DNA of 35,278 nucleotides. Origin: JBGTBQ01 sp041749275. Its GTDB lineage: Bacteria > Acidobacteriota > Blastocatellia > Pyrinomonadales > Pyrinomonadaceae. The stretch spans positions 1 to 35,278 of the forward strand of contig JBGTBQ010000180.1 in assembly GCA_041749275.1 (NCBI GenBank). Reading direction: 5' to 3'. Below are positions 24,080 through 32,608 of this stretch, in pieces; positions within the stretch are counted from its first letter, which is position 1, and every line of letters begins with the position of its first letter. The notes under the pieces were generated by a model that searched no databases, had not been told where the DNA came from, and saw only the letters and a program-made list of their open reading frames with translations. The translations under genes and the position numbers were made by a program.

Positions 24080-26095
24080 TCACCGGGCTAAGACATTTCG
24101 CACGTGCGCGCGCCAGCCAGAAGACACGGCGGCGGGAAAGCGGCGCTCGTTTTCGTGGAGCACGGCGAAGACGGCATCCTCCGGGTAAAGCTGTCCGGGG
24201 AGGGCGATGCCGGCGTCCCTGCGCGCGGCGACGATGGCCGCGTCAATGTCGTGGTAGATCAACTGCTGCCAGCCGCGCGCCATGCGCGGGTCAAGCTCAA
24301 GGGCGACGGACATCTCGGCTTCGGCCTCAGCCGCGCGACCCGCGCGTTCGAGCGCGGCGGCGTGACGAACTCGAAGAAAGACCGAACGCGGATAGACGCG
24401 CACGGCTTCGGCCAACGTCCGCTCGGCTGTCGCAAGGTCTCCCGTGGCCTCTTCCGCGCCAGCGAGATAGGCGTAGCAGGTCGAAGTGTTGAAGCCGCGT
24501 GCGAGGGCGAAGCGCAGTTGCGGCAGCGCGTCGGCCTCGCGCTTGAGGAAGTGGAGCCGGATGCCGAAGTTGTAGCGCGTCGCCGGGTCGTAAGGGTTCA
24601 GTCGGAGCGCGGCGGCGAAGAGCTTCTCCTGCGCGGCGGGCCGGGCAGCGCCTTGCGCCCGCGCAACGAGAATGATGTTGGAAGCTTGAACGCAAAAGAC
24701 AGACATGGCGCTGAAGCTGAAGACGAAGGCAAAGGCCCATGCGCGGCGCGCGACGGCGCGCGGGAACAGAATTGACCGCGCGTCGTGTTCGAGTTCCCGC
24801 CCGTCGCCTCTTTGCGTTTGTCGCGCGAGGCGGAGGACGAGCGCGGCGGCGAAGAAGAAGACAAGACCGCTGCCCATCCAGCGAAAAGAGATGGAACTGG
24901 CGCCGGAACTGACGGCGAAGACAGCGAGGCTCGCAACAGCGCCGGGCGCGAGCGGGCCGCGCGAATGGCGTAGCGCCCTCCACGCCGCCCACACGAGCGC
25001 CGCGCAGAAGGCGATGAACAGCGCGAATCCGACCGCGCCCGTCTCCGCGAGAATTTGCAGATACTCGTTGTGCGCCGCCCCTGTCAGAAACTTCTCGTTG
25101 AGTTCGACGAGCGGGGACTCAGGGTGCTTCTCGGCGAGCGCCGCGCGCGCGGCGGGCATCGCCGACTCGTAGCCGCCCGCGCCGACGCCCGCGAACGGTC
25201 GCGCGCGCCACATCTCGATGGCGGCGGCCCAGTAAAGAAAACGCGCCTGCGTGTTCTTCTCAACCGCGGAGGTCTCACCGATGCGTGCGAAGATGTGCTG
25301 GTGCGCGCTCTGCTCAAATGGCGACGGCGCCACTTGCAGCGCGAGGCAAGCGGCGAAGGCAAATCCTAAGACGAGAGCGCGGCGCGCGCTATGCGGCCTG
25401 AAACGTTTGGAGCCAATCATGCACGCCGCGAGCACGAGAAGTCCGACGCCGACGGCGACGAAGGAGGCGCGCTCGGCGATCTGTAACACGGCGAGCCACG
25501 CGGCGACGGACGCGGCGCCGCAGAGAAGCGCGGCACGTGTGCGCCTGAGTTTCAGCGCGATGGCGAGGAAGAAGGGAATGGTGACGGCAATGGGTTCGCC
25601 GAGGCCGTGCTGGCGCAGGAGCGAGTTGGGCGTCGTGAGGTGGCCGACGATATTGGCGGCGGAGATGATGAGGACGACCGAAGCGAGCAGCGTGATGGAT
25701 GCGCGGAGCAGGCGTGGACGCGCGGCGGCGCGGCTGACGAGCAAGAAGAAGAGCAGATACAGCCCCCATGTCGTCGCGTAGTGGAAGGCCGCGAATTCGT
25801 TGACGGCCCACGCGAGCGAGAGGGCGCTCCAAGCGACGAACGCGCCGAGGGGCGCGAAGAGAGTAAACTCGAAAAGGGAAAAACATGTGCGGGGGACAGC
25901 GGCGCTACGCGCGCGGCGCCATAGAGCGACGAGCGTGAGGGAGACAAGCGCGGCTACGATCACCTCCTGCCGCCATGTCAGCCCGCTGTTCGTCGGCCTC
26001 GGCAGGCCGGGAACGAACGGCGCGAGCAGTGCCAGCGGCCACAAGATGCCGACCCAGTGAAAGCCGTCCGTGGTCTGGCGTGTCAACCGTTGCAT
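24080..26095 (-). CDS. O-antigen ligase-like (Wzy_C) protein with C-terminal TPRs
   Basis: A 671-residue polytopic membrane protein with about ten or more hydrophobic segments in the first 450 residues. The Wzy_C hallmark region FAGVGAGGYES followed by AAHNEYLQILAETGAVGF contains the conserved His of O-antigen ligases, polymerases and pilin oligosaccharyltransferases. From about residue 480 a soluble TPR-type region follows (NPYDPATRYNFGIRLHFL). It starts 58 bases after the second pilin gene on the same strand. Adjacency to pilin genes is characteristic of TfpO/PilO-type enzymes that glycosylate pilins, so this is a candidate, though O-antigen or exopolysaccharide ligation is equally compatible with the domain. 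No strong ribosome site. Confidence 0.85.
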   Translation of the reverse strand: MQRLTRQTTDGFHWVGILWPLALLAPFVPGLPRPTNSGLTWRQEVIVAALVSLTLVALWRRARSAAVPRTCFSLFEFTLFAPLGAFVAWSALSLAWAVNEFAAFHYATTWGLYLLFFLLVSRAAARPRLLRASITLLASVVLIISAANIVGHLTTPNSLLRQHGLGEPIAVTIPFFLAIALKLRRTRAALLCGAASVAAWLAVLQIAERASFVAVGVGLLVLAACMIGSKRFRPHSARRALVLGFAFAACLALQVAPSPFEQSAHQHIFARIGETSAVEKNTQARFLYWAAAIEMWRARPFAGVGAGGYESAMPAARAALAEKHPESPLVELNEKFLTGAAHNEYLQILAETGAVGFALFIAFCAALVWAAWRALRHSRGPLAPGAVASLAVFAVSSGASSISFRWMGSGLVFFFAAALVLRLARQTQRGDGRELEHDARSILFPRAVARRAWAFAFVFSFSAMSVFCVQASNIILVARAQGAARPAAQEKLFAAALRLNPYDPATRYNFGIRLHFLKREADALPQLRFALARGFNTSTCYAYLAGAEEATGDLATAERTLAEAVRVYPRSVFLRVRHAAALERAGRAAEAEAEMSVALELDPRMARGWQQLIYHDIDAAIVAARRDAGIALPGQLYPEDAVFAVLHENERRFPAAVSSGWRAHVRNVLAR

Positions 26096-26153
26096 GTTGA
26101 TCGGCGCGGGGAGAAAGAGAGAGAGTCGTCGCTGTCAAGACGGAATCGCTATG

Positions 26154-26651
26154 TCAGTTCAGCCCCAGCGGAGTGCCTCCGGCGGTCGTGGTCGGCGGGG
26201 AGGCGACGTTGAGCGGGTGCACGTAGACGACGCCGGGCGTATCGGTCGAGAAATTGCGGGTGCCCGTATGGACGGTCGCGGGCGCGGCGCCGACACAATA
26301 GTAAGAGCCGCCGCCCGTCAAGACGAGGCTGTAGATGAAGCCGCTTTTGGCGTTCGGGACTATGGTGGCCGCGGCGAGGTCTTCGTCAATGATGCGCCGG
26401 GCGGCGAGGTCGGGAAGCGTCCCGAAGCTGCCGATGCCGTAGGTCGCGCGGTAAGCCTCCTCAGCGGTGGAGAGCGTGCGGATGGCTGAGATGGCCGATC
26501 CCTCGTTGGCGGCGCGGCGAGAGGCGAGCAGGTTGGGGATGGCGATGGCGGCGACGATGCCGATAATCGCGACGACGATCAGAAGTTCGATCAGCGAGAA
26601 GCCTTTTTGTCTTTGCACTGCTCTGACTCTCTGAGAATTTGTCGTCGCCAT
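26154..26651 (-). CDS. Type IV pilin-like protein, second copy
   Basis: A 165-residue prepilin. GGAGG eight bases upstream supports the start. The cleavage motif is QKG/FSLIELLIVVAIIGI, with Glu5 of the mature chain and the long N-terminal helix of type IV pilins. The variable globular part is predicted from about residue 52; one Cys (SYYCVG) means no classical C-terminal disulfide loop. It ends TTTAGGTPLGLN, similar to the end of the first pilin (TSAGTPIGN). It lies 161 bases downstream of the first pilin gene, with a hairpin between, and may be a minor or alternative pilin. Confidence 0.93.
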   Translation of the reverse strand: MATTNSQRVRAVQRQKGFSLIELLIVVAIIGIVAAIAIPNLLASRRAANEGSAISAIRTLSTAEEAYRATYGIGSFGTLPDLAARRIIDEDLAAATIVPNAKSGFIYSLVLTGGGSYYCVGAAPATVHTGTRNFSTDTPGVVYVHPLNVASPPTTTAGGTPLGLN

Positions 26652-26754
26652 TGTCGCCTCCGGTAGTAGCTATTTGCCGCGGAGCGGCGGTTTTCAGTCG
26701 CCGGTGAGATGTATGCCCCGGTTGAAAGAAGTGGAAGGGGTCGTGATGAAGAGA

Positions 26755-26783
26755 AGGGGTGCGGTTGATGTGACCGCACCCCT
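26755..26783 (-). terminator. Hairpin between the two pilin genes
   Basis: Arms AGGGGTGCGGT (26755-26765) and ACCGCACCCCT (26773-26783) form an 11-bp stem with a 7-nt loop, starting 30 bases after the first pilin stop on the minus strand. Only scattered T residues follow, so partial termination or mRNA protection is more likely than a full stop. It could make the first pilin the more abundant product. Confidence 0.6.
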
Positions 26784-26812
26784 CGAAAGATCGGGTTGTG
26801 CCCGAAGAAAAG

Positions 26813-27289
26813 TTAGTTGCCAATCGGGGTGCCGGCGCTGGTCGAGTAAGCGAGCGTCGCGGCGGTGCCGGTGAAGGCGTAGATCACGCCGGCTTCGTCC
26901 GAGGTGAAGTTACGCGTGCCGTTGTTATTGCTGGCGCGAGCCGAAGCCGACTGGTAACCGCTGCCAAAGCCGCCGGCGGGAGCCTGAACATTGTAGAAGT
27001 AGCCGCTCTTCGCTGTCCCAGCCGAGACTGCGTTCGAGATCGAAGAGTCAATCAACTGTGCGCTGCCCAAGGCGGTCAGGTCGCCGTAGGCGCCGAAGCC
27101 GATGGTCGAGGAGAAGGTGCTTTCGGCGGTGCCGATGGTGCGGAGGGAGGAGATGGACGACGCCTCGTTGGCGGCGCGACGGGAGGCGAGGAGGTTGGGG
27201 ATGGCGATGGCGGCGACGATGCCGATAATCGCGACGACGATCAGAAGTTCGATCAGCGAGAAGCCTTTCTGGCCTTTTTTCGTTTGCAT
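26813..27289 (-). CDS. Type IV pilin, probable major subunit
   Basis: A 158-residue prepilin starting MQTKKGQKGFSLIELL. The start at 27289 is preferred because AAGGAG lies 12 bases upstream; an in-frame TTG 11 codons earlier would overlap that site. Prepilin peptidase would cut before Phe of GFSLIE; the mature helix (about 1-50) and a Gly/Ser/Ala-rich globular part follow with no Cys. The C-terminus STSAGTPIGN resembles that of the second pilin. It is the first gene after the putative sigma-54 promoter and enhancer at 27401-27558 and lies on the same strand as the PilR/PilS-like genes. The symbol pilA would be reasonable, but which pilin is the major one is inferred. Confidence 0.94.
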   Translation of the reverse strand: MQTKKGQKGFSLIELLIVVAIIGIVAAIAIPNLLASRRAANEASSISSLRTIGTAESTFSSTIGFGAYGDLTALGSAQLIDSSISNAVSAGTAKSGYFYNVQAPAGGFGSGYQSASARASNNNGTRNFTSDEAGVIYAFTGTAATLAYSTSAGTPIGN

Positions 27290-27400
27290 TTCTTTCAGGT
27301 GCTCCTTCAGGATGTGGGTCAAAAATTTTATCTCGCGCTGTCGGACGCCGTCTCAGGCTAACGCGCCACTCACTTGCGCGAATCAGTCACGCACTCCCTA

Positions 27401-27416
27401 AACAAGCCCCATGCCA
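27401..27416 (-). promoter_or_regulatory. Putative sigma-54 (-24/-12) promoter of the pilin genes
   Basis: On the minus strand TGGCATGGGGCTTGTT has the GG of the -24 box, correct spacing, and TTG of the -12 box; it departs from the consensus TGGCACG-N4-TTGCW at two C-to-T positions, one being the C of the -12 GC. It is about 110 bases upstream of the pilin start and follows a PilR-like activator gene. I found no better match in the 372-base gap 27290-27661. Confidence 0.55.
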
Positions 27417-27525
27417 CGACGACGCCCGCCGCGGCCACACCCCTAAAATGGCTGTAATTCGGCGGATTCCGTCGCTGCCGCCCAGAACTTCAACACCGTC
27501 GGGGGTCGAGTTTTTGGCGGGGTAA

Positions 27526-27558
27526 CATTTTTCGTCATGCGTTGTCTGACGAAAAATG
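27526..27558. promoter_or_regulatory. 12-bp palindrome, candidate PilR-type enhancer site
   Basis: CATTTTTCGTCA (27526-27537) and TGACGAAAAATG (27547-27558) are perfect inverted repeats separated by nine bases. The centre lies about 130 bp upstream of the putative -24/-12 promoter, the usual position of an activator site for a sigma-54 enhancer-binding protein. A flanking TTGTC/GACAA pair is also present. It is AT-rich amid GC-rich surroundings. Confidence 0.55.
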
Positions 27559-27661
27559 ACAAATCCAACAAACTGGAAAGTTACGGCTGATTGTTCCCGG
27601 AAATGAAGAGGATTGAGTTCCAGTCAGCGGGGCCGGTCTGGCGGCGTGTGGACGGCCCGCT

Positions 27662-29104
<1,443 letters not shown>

Positions 29105-29139
29105 ATTCTTAGGTGACGTGTGCAAATAAGTCGCAGGCT

Positions 29140-30822
29140 TCAGTTCTGTTTCCGTGGCAACTCGACCGTGATCGTCGTCCCGTGCCCCTCGCGGCTGCGG
29201 ACGTTTATTGTACCACCGTGGTCGCGGATAATCTGATAGACGATGGAGAGTCCGAGGCCGGTGCCGCCCGTCGTCGAAGAAGAGAACGGCTCGAACAGCC
29301 GCTCGACCTGCGCGGGCGACATGCCGCGACCCGTATCGGTGAAGACGATACAGACATGGCCGGCGTCCGTCCACTTCAACTCGCCCCGCAAGAGTCCGCC
29401 GTCGGGCATTGCGTTCAACGCATTGCGCGCGAGGTTCCAGAAGACTTGCCGGAACGCCTCGGCGTCCGCGAGCGCCGTGACGGGTTCGTCGGGAACCACG
29501 TCGTCGAGCACCTGCCCCGTGCGGAGTTCGGGGCTATGGCGCAGCAGCGCGAAGGTTTCGATGAGCGGCTCCCGCAAGTCCGTCTCGACGAGCGCGACCT
29601 TGCGCGGGCGCGCGTAGGTGAGAAAGTCCGTGATGATGCGGTTCAGCCGGTCGCTCTCGCGCAGCACGATCTCCATCAACTCTTGCTGCGCCCCGTCGGC
29701 GGGCATCTCGGAGCGCAAGACCTGAATCGAGCCGCGCATCGCCGCGAGCGGGTTGCGGATTTCGTGGGCGATGCCGGCGGCCACGCGGCCCACCGCCGAG
29801 AGCCGCTCCTGTCGGCGCGAGGTGTCCTCCATGGCGCGGATGTCGGTCAAATCCTGAAAGGTGATGACGAGGCCGGTCGTCTCGCCGCGTTCGGACGAAA
29901 GCGGCGAGATGCTGTAGCCGAGCCGGATGCGGAAGCCTTCGGCGGTCAGGCATTCAGCCTCGTGGCGCGGCGGGACATGCCCCGCCGTGGCGGCGCCGAG
30001 CGCCTCCGCGACCTGCTCCCGGATGTCGCCGAGGAGAATCGAAATCTCCTGACCGCGCAGGTCTTCGGCGGTGTAGCCGGTCATCTCCTCGCCCGCGCTG
30101 TTCATCGTGTAGATGAACTGTTCGAGGTCGGTCGTGATGACGCCGGAGCGGATGGATTCGACGATGCGCTCGTGCAGTGCGCGCAGGTTGGCGAGCGCGT
30201 GCGTGGCCTCGATCAGTTGCACGTCGGAGCGCGTCTGCCTCTCGGCCAGACGCGAGGCGAGCAGCCCGACGATAAGGAAAGCGACATCGTTGATGCCGAT
30301 GGTCTCGATGGCCTCGCCGAGCGACGGCGGGTTGATCTCCCGCTCATGATTCCCCAGCCAGCCGAGCACGAACGAAACCATCACGGACGTGTAACACACC
30401 GCGCTCCCGACCGCGGTCAGCAGCGCCCCGCGCGCGCCGAGGAAGATGCTCGCCACCGCGATGACGACGATGTAGAGGGCCGAGTATGGCGAGTGGAGGT
30501 CGCCGGTCGTCCAGACGAGCCACGTGATGAGCAGCACGTCGAAGAGGAACTGCGTCGTGGCCTGCGCCTTCAAAGGGAGGGGCGTCACGCGCAGCAGGAG
30601 CGCGTAGATAAACGAGAGCGCGAGGACGGCCACCATGACCAGCAGCGCCCGGCTGAACGAACTCGTCCCACTTCCGCTCTGCCAGAGTCCGCGCGACCAC
30701 AGCGCGCTCACGCCGAGCAGTGCGCCCGTCACCAGCACCCGTCCGGCGATGAGCCACCACATCGCGCGGGCGTGAGGCTGCGCGTCCGCGTCTCTGAACG
30801 TCTGGCCCTCGCGCCTGCTCAT
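29140..30822 (-). CDS. pilS: PilS-like membrane sensor histidine kinase
   Basis: 560 residues from the ATG at 30822. Six hydrophobic segments lie in the first 195 residues (for example LITWLVW and VAFLIVGLLA), with short connecting loops, the PilS-type membrane sensor layout. A PAS domain (about 213-330), HisKA with His353 in AHEIRNPLAAM, and an HATPase with NALNAMPDGG, DTGRGM and GGTGLGLSIV follow. P. aeruginosa PilS senses pilin in the membrane through a similar six-helix region; the same job here is a family inference. It is divergent from the unknown gene at 30927. No strong ribosome site; upstream in-frame starts exist but lack family support. Confidence 0.85.
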   Translation of the reverse strand: MSRREGQTFRDADAQPHARAMWWLIAGRVLVTGALLGVSALWSRGLWQSGSGTSSFSRALLVMVAVLALSFIYALLLRVTPLPLKAQATTQFLFDVLLITWLVWTTGDLHSPYSALYIVVIAVASIFLGARGALLTAVGSAVCYTSVMVSFVLGWLGNHEREINPPSLGEAIETIGINDVAFLIVGLLASRLAERQTRSDVQLIEATHALANLRALHERIVESIRSGVITTDLEQFIYTMNSAGEEMTGYTAEDLRGQEISILLGDIREQVAEALGAATAGHVPPRHEAECLTAEGFRIRLGYSISPLSSERGETTGLVITFQDLTDIRAMEDTSRRQERLSAVGRVAAGIAHEIRNPLAAMRGSIQVLRSEMPADGAQQELMEIVLRESDRLNRIITDFLTYARPRKVALVETDLREPLIETFALLRHSPELRTGQVLDDVVPDEPVTALADAEAFRQVFWNLARNALNAMPDGGLLRGELKWTDAGHVCIVFTDTGRGMSPAQVERLFEPFSSSTTGGTGLGLSIVYQIIRDHGGTINVRSREGHGTTITVELPRKQN

Positions 30823-30926
30823 GGGGCGCAAGCCTAACACAACTGGTGTTCGTCTTTGAGAACTTCCGCGACGGCGCGGCCCACTTCCTTTAGCGTCCTC
30901 AAGTTTTCTACGATAAACTTCGTCGG

Positions 30927-31640
30927 GTGGACAGACCCGTAAATCCCGAAACAAATAATCAGCGGACGATCATCACCCACGCGGTGCTCATCGGTCTCAC
31001 GCCGCTCATCCCCGTGCCGGTGGTGGACGATCTGGCGAAGAGCTACTTCCAGCGGCGGATGGTGCGGAGTCTCGCCGCCTCGCATGGCCGGCGTTTGAGT
31101 GACGAGGAGGTGTCGGCGCTCGCCGTTGATCGCGGCGGCGGAGGGTGTCTCGGTTGTCTCGGCCTGCTGATCCTCTATCCGCTCAAAAAAATCTTTCGCA
31201 AAATCTTCTTCTTCCTCGAATGGAAACGCGCGGTTGATTTGACGAGCGCGTCCTACCACCACGGTTTTCTCGTGGACTACGTGCTCGGTGAGTGGGGCGC
31301 GCCGGGCGCGTTGGGGCGAAGCGCCGTCGAGGTGCGCGACGCGATTGACGCCGTGTGCCGCGAGACACCGATCAAGCCACTGGAAAGCGCCGTGCGCGCG
31401 ACCTTCCGCCAGTCGAAGAACGTCCTCGTCTCCGGCGCGGGACTGCTTGAGCGCAGCCTCCGCCGGATCAGGGGAAAGGCGGACGAACAGGAGGTCGCGC
31501 GCGTCGTCGAGTCGGTCGAGGCAGAGGAAGAGCGCGAGATCGAGAGCGTGGTCAACCGTCTCCAGCGTGGCGTCGAGAGCATCCCGAAAAGTCACTTCGA
31601 CAACCTGCGCGGGCAACTGGCGGCGCGGCTCAAAAAATAG
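30927..31640 (+). CDS. Conserved-looking protein of unknown function (237 aa)
   Basis: Not recognised. It starts at a GTG (30927). The N-terminal part has IITHAVLIGLTPLIPVPVVDDL, a hydrophobic hairpin with Pro-Pro-Asp-Asp spacing that resembles membrane-associated or EcsC/DUF697-like helices. A Gly/Cys-rich patch (GGGGCLGCLGLLILYPLKKIF) at about 69-90 is probably a second membrane-inserting segment. The C-terminal half is a long charged coiled region (EEEREIESVVNRLQRGVESI). It is divergent from the pilS-like gene and directly upstream of the beta-lactamase-like gene, separated only by the heptamer repeats, so the two may be co-transcribed. Confidence 0.7.
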   Translation: MDRPVNPETNNQRTIITHAVLIGLTPLIPVPVVDDLAKSYFQRRMVRSLAASHGRRLSDEEVSALAVDRGGGGCLGCLGLLILYPLKKIFRKIFFFLEWKRAVDLTSASYHHGFLVDYVLGEWGAPGALGRSAVEVRDAIDAVCRETPIKPLESAVRATFRQSKNVLVSGAGLLERSLRRIRGKADEQEVARVVESVEAEEEREIESVVNRLQRGVESIPKSHFDNLRGQLAARLKK

Positions 31641-31668
31641 GGATGAAGGATGAAGGATGAAGGATGAA
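31641..31668 (+). repeat. Four tandem GGATGAA heptamers at a translation start
   Basis: The heptamer GGATGAA occurs four times without gap, beginning directly after the TAG of the previous gene. The ATG of the beta-lactamase-like gene (31664) lies in the fourth unit. Starts in units one and two would give only M-K-D-E-G then stop. Gain or loss of a unit would change spacing and decoy starts. Confidence 0.9.
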
Positions 31669-32608
31669 GAATATGCTTCCGGCAATGAGGATACTTTTCA
31701 GAGCGACGATGCCGCTCATGCTTGCCTGTGCGCTCGCGTTGTGCGCTCTCCCCTCCGCTAACGCTCAATCAGGCGAGCGCGCTGACGAGTTGAAGACAAA
31801 GATCGAAGAGGCCATTGAAGCGAGCGGGGCGGAGACGGTCGGCGTGGCGTTCTACGACTTAGAGACAAAGCGCGAACTCTTCGTCAACCCGGACGCGAGC
31901 TTTCACGCCGCGAGCACGATGAAGGTTCCGGTGATGATGGAAATCTTCCGGCAGGCGCGCGAAAGAAAGCTGTCGCTCGACGAACAGATCGCCGTCCATA
32001 ACGAGTTCAAGAGCATCGCCGACGGCAGCAGTTTTTCCGTCTCGCCCGAAGACGATTCCGAACAGACGCTTTATAAAAAAGTCGGGCGGACGGAGAGCGT
32101 GCGCGAACTCATCAACCTGATGATTAACGTCAGCAGCAACCTCGCCACCAACATCCTGATCGCGCGCGTGACGCCGGAGCGCGTGATGGACTTGATGAGA
32201 AAGACGGGCGCGAGGAACATCAAGGTGCTGCGCGGCGTCGAGGACGGCAATGCCTACGAGCGCGGCCTGAACAACACCACGACGGCGCGCGACCTGATGA
32301 TACTGTTGCGTCGCATCGCCGAGGGGCGCGCCGTCTCGCGTGCGGCGTCGCGCGAGATGGTGGAGATTATGACGGGGCAGAAGTTCAACGAGGGCATCCC
32401 GGCGGGTCTGCCCGCGGCGGCCTGTGTCGCGCATAAGACCGGCTCGATCACGAGGATCAACCACGACGCCGGCATCGTCTACACGCCCGGCCCCGCCCGC
32501 CGCAAACCTTACGTGCTCGTCGTCCTCACGCGAGGGCTGGCCGAAGAGAAGCGCGCGCACAGGTTGATCGCCGACATCTCGCGGATTGTCTATGAAGGTT
32601 TGGAGTGA
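31664..32608 (+). CDS. Class A beta-lactamase-like serine hydrolase, exported
   Basis: A 314-residue exported protein with a signal peptide (hydrophobic core at about 17-28, likely cut after ANA, residue 34). The class A active-site set is present: Ser84-x-x-Lys87 (ASTMKV), SSN at 157-159 in place of SDN, Glu199-x-x-x-Asn203 in YERGLNN (ExxLN of the omega loop), and KTG at 258-260. Retention of the Glu that drives deacylation supports a real beta-lactamase rather than a penicillin-binding protein. The change of Asp to Ser in the SDN triad is a departure that may alter substrate range. The start is inside a heptamer repeat. It converges with recQ, overlapping by 19 bases. Confidence 0.88.
   Translation: MKNMLPAMRILFRATMPLMLACALALCALPSANAQSGERADELKTKIEEAIEASGAETVGVAFYDLETKRELFVNPDASFHAASTMKVPVMMEIFRQARERKLSLDEQIAVHNEFKSIADGSSFSVSPEDDSEQTLYKKVGRTESVRELINLMINVSSNLATNILIARVTPERVMDLMRKTGARNIKVLRGVEDGNAYERGLNNTTTARDLMILLRRIAEGRAVSRAASREMVEIMTGQKFNEGIPAGLPAAACVAHKTGSITRINHDAGIVYTPGPARRKPYVLVVLTRGLAEEKRAHRLIADISRIVYEGLE

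Noticed and set aside
30834..31685. 283-residue minus-strand frame
   Set aside because: It is antisense to the unknown protein at 30927-31640, which has the more protein-like composition with plausible hydrophobic segments.
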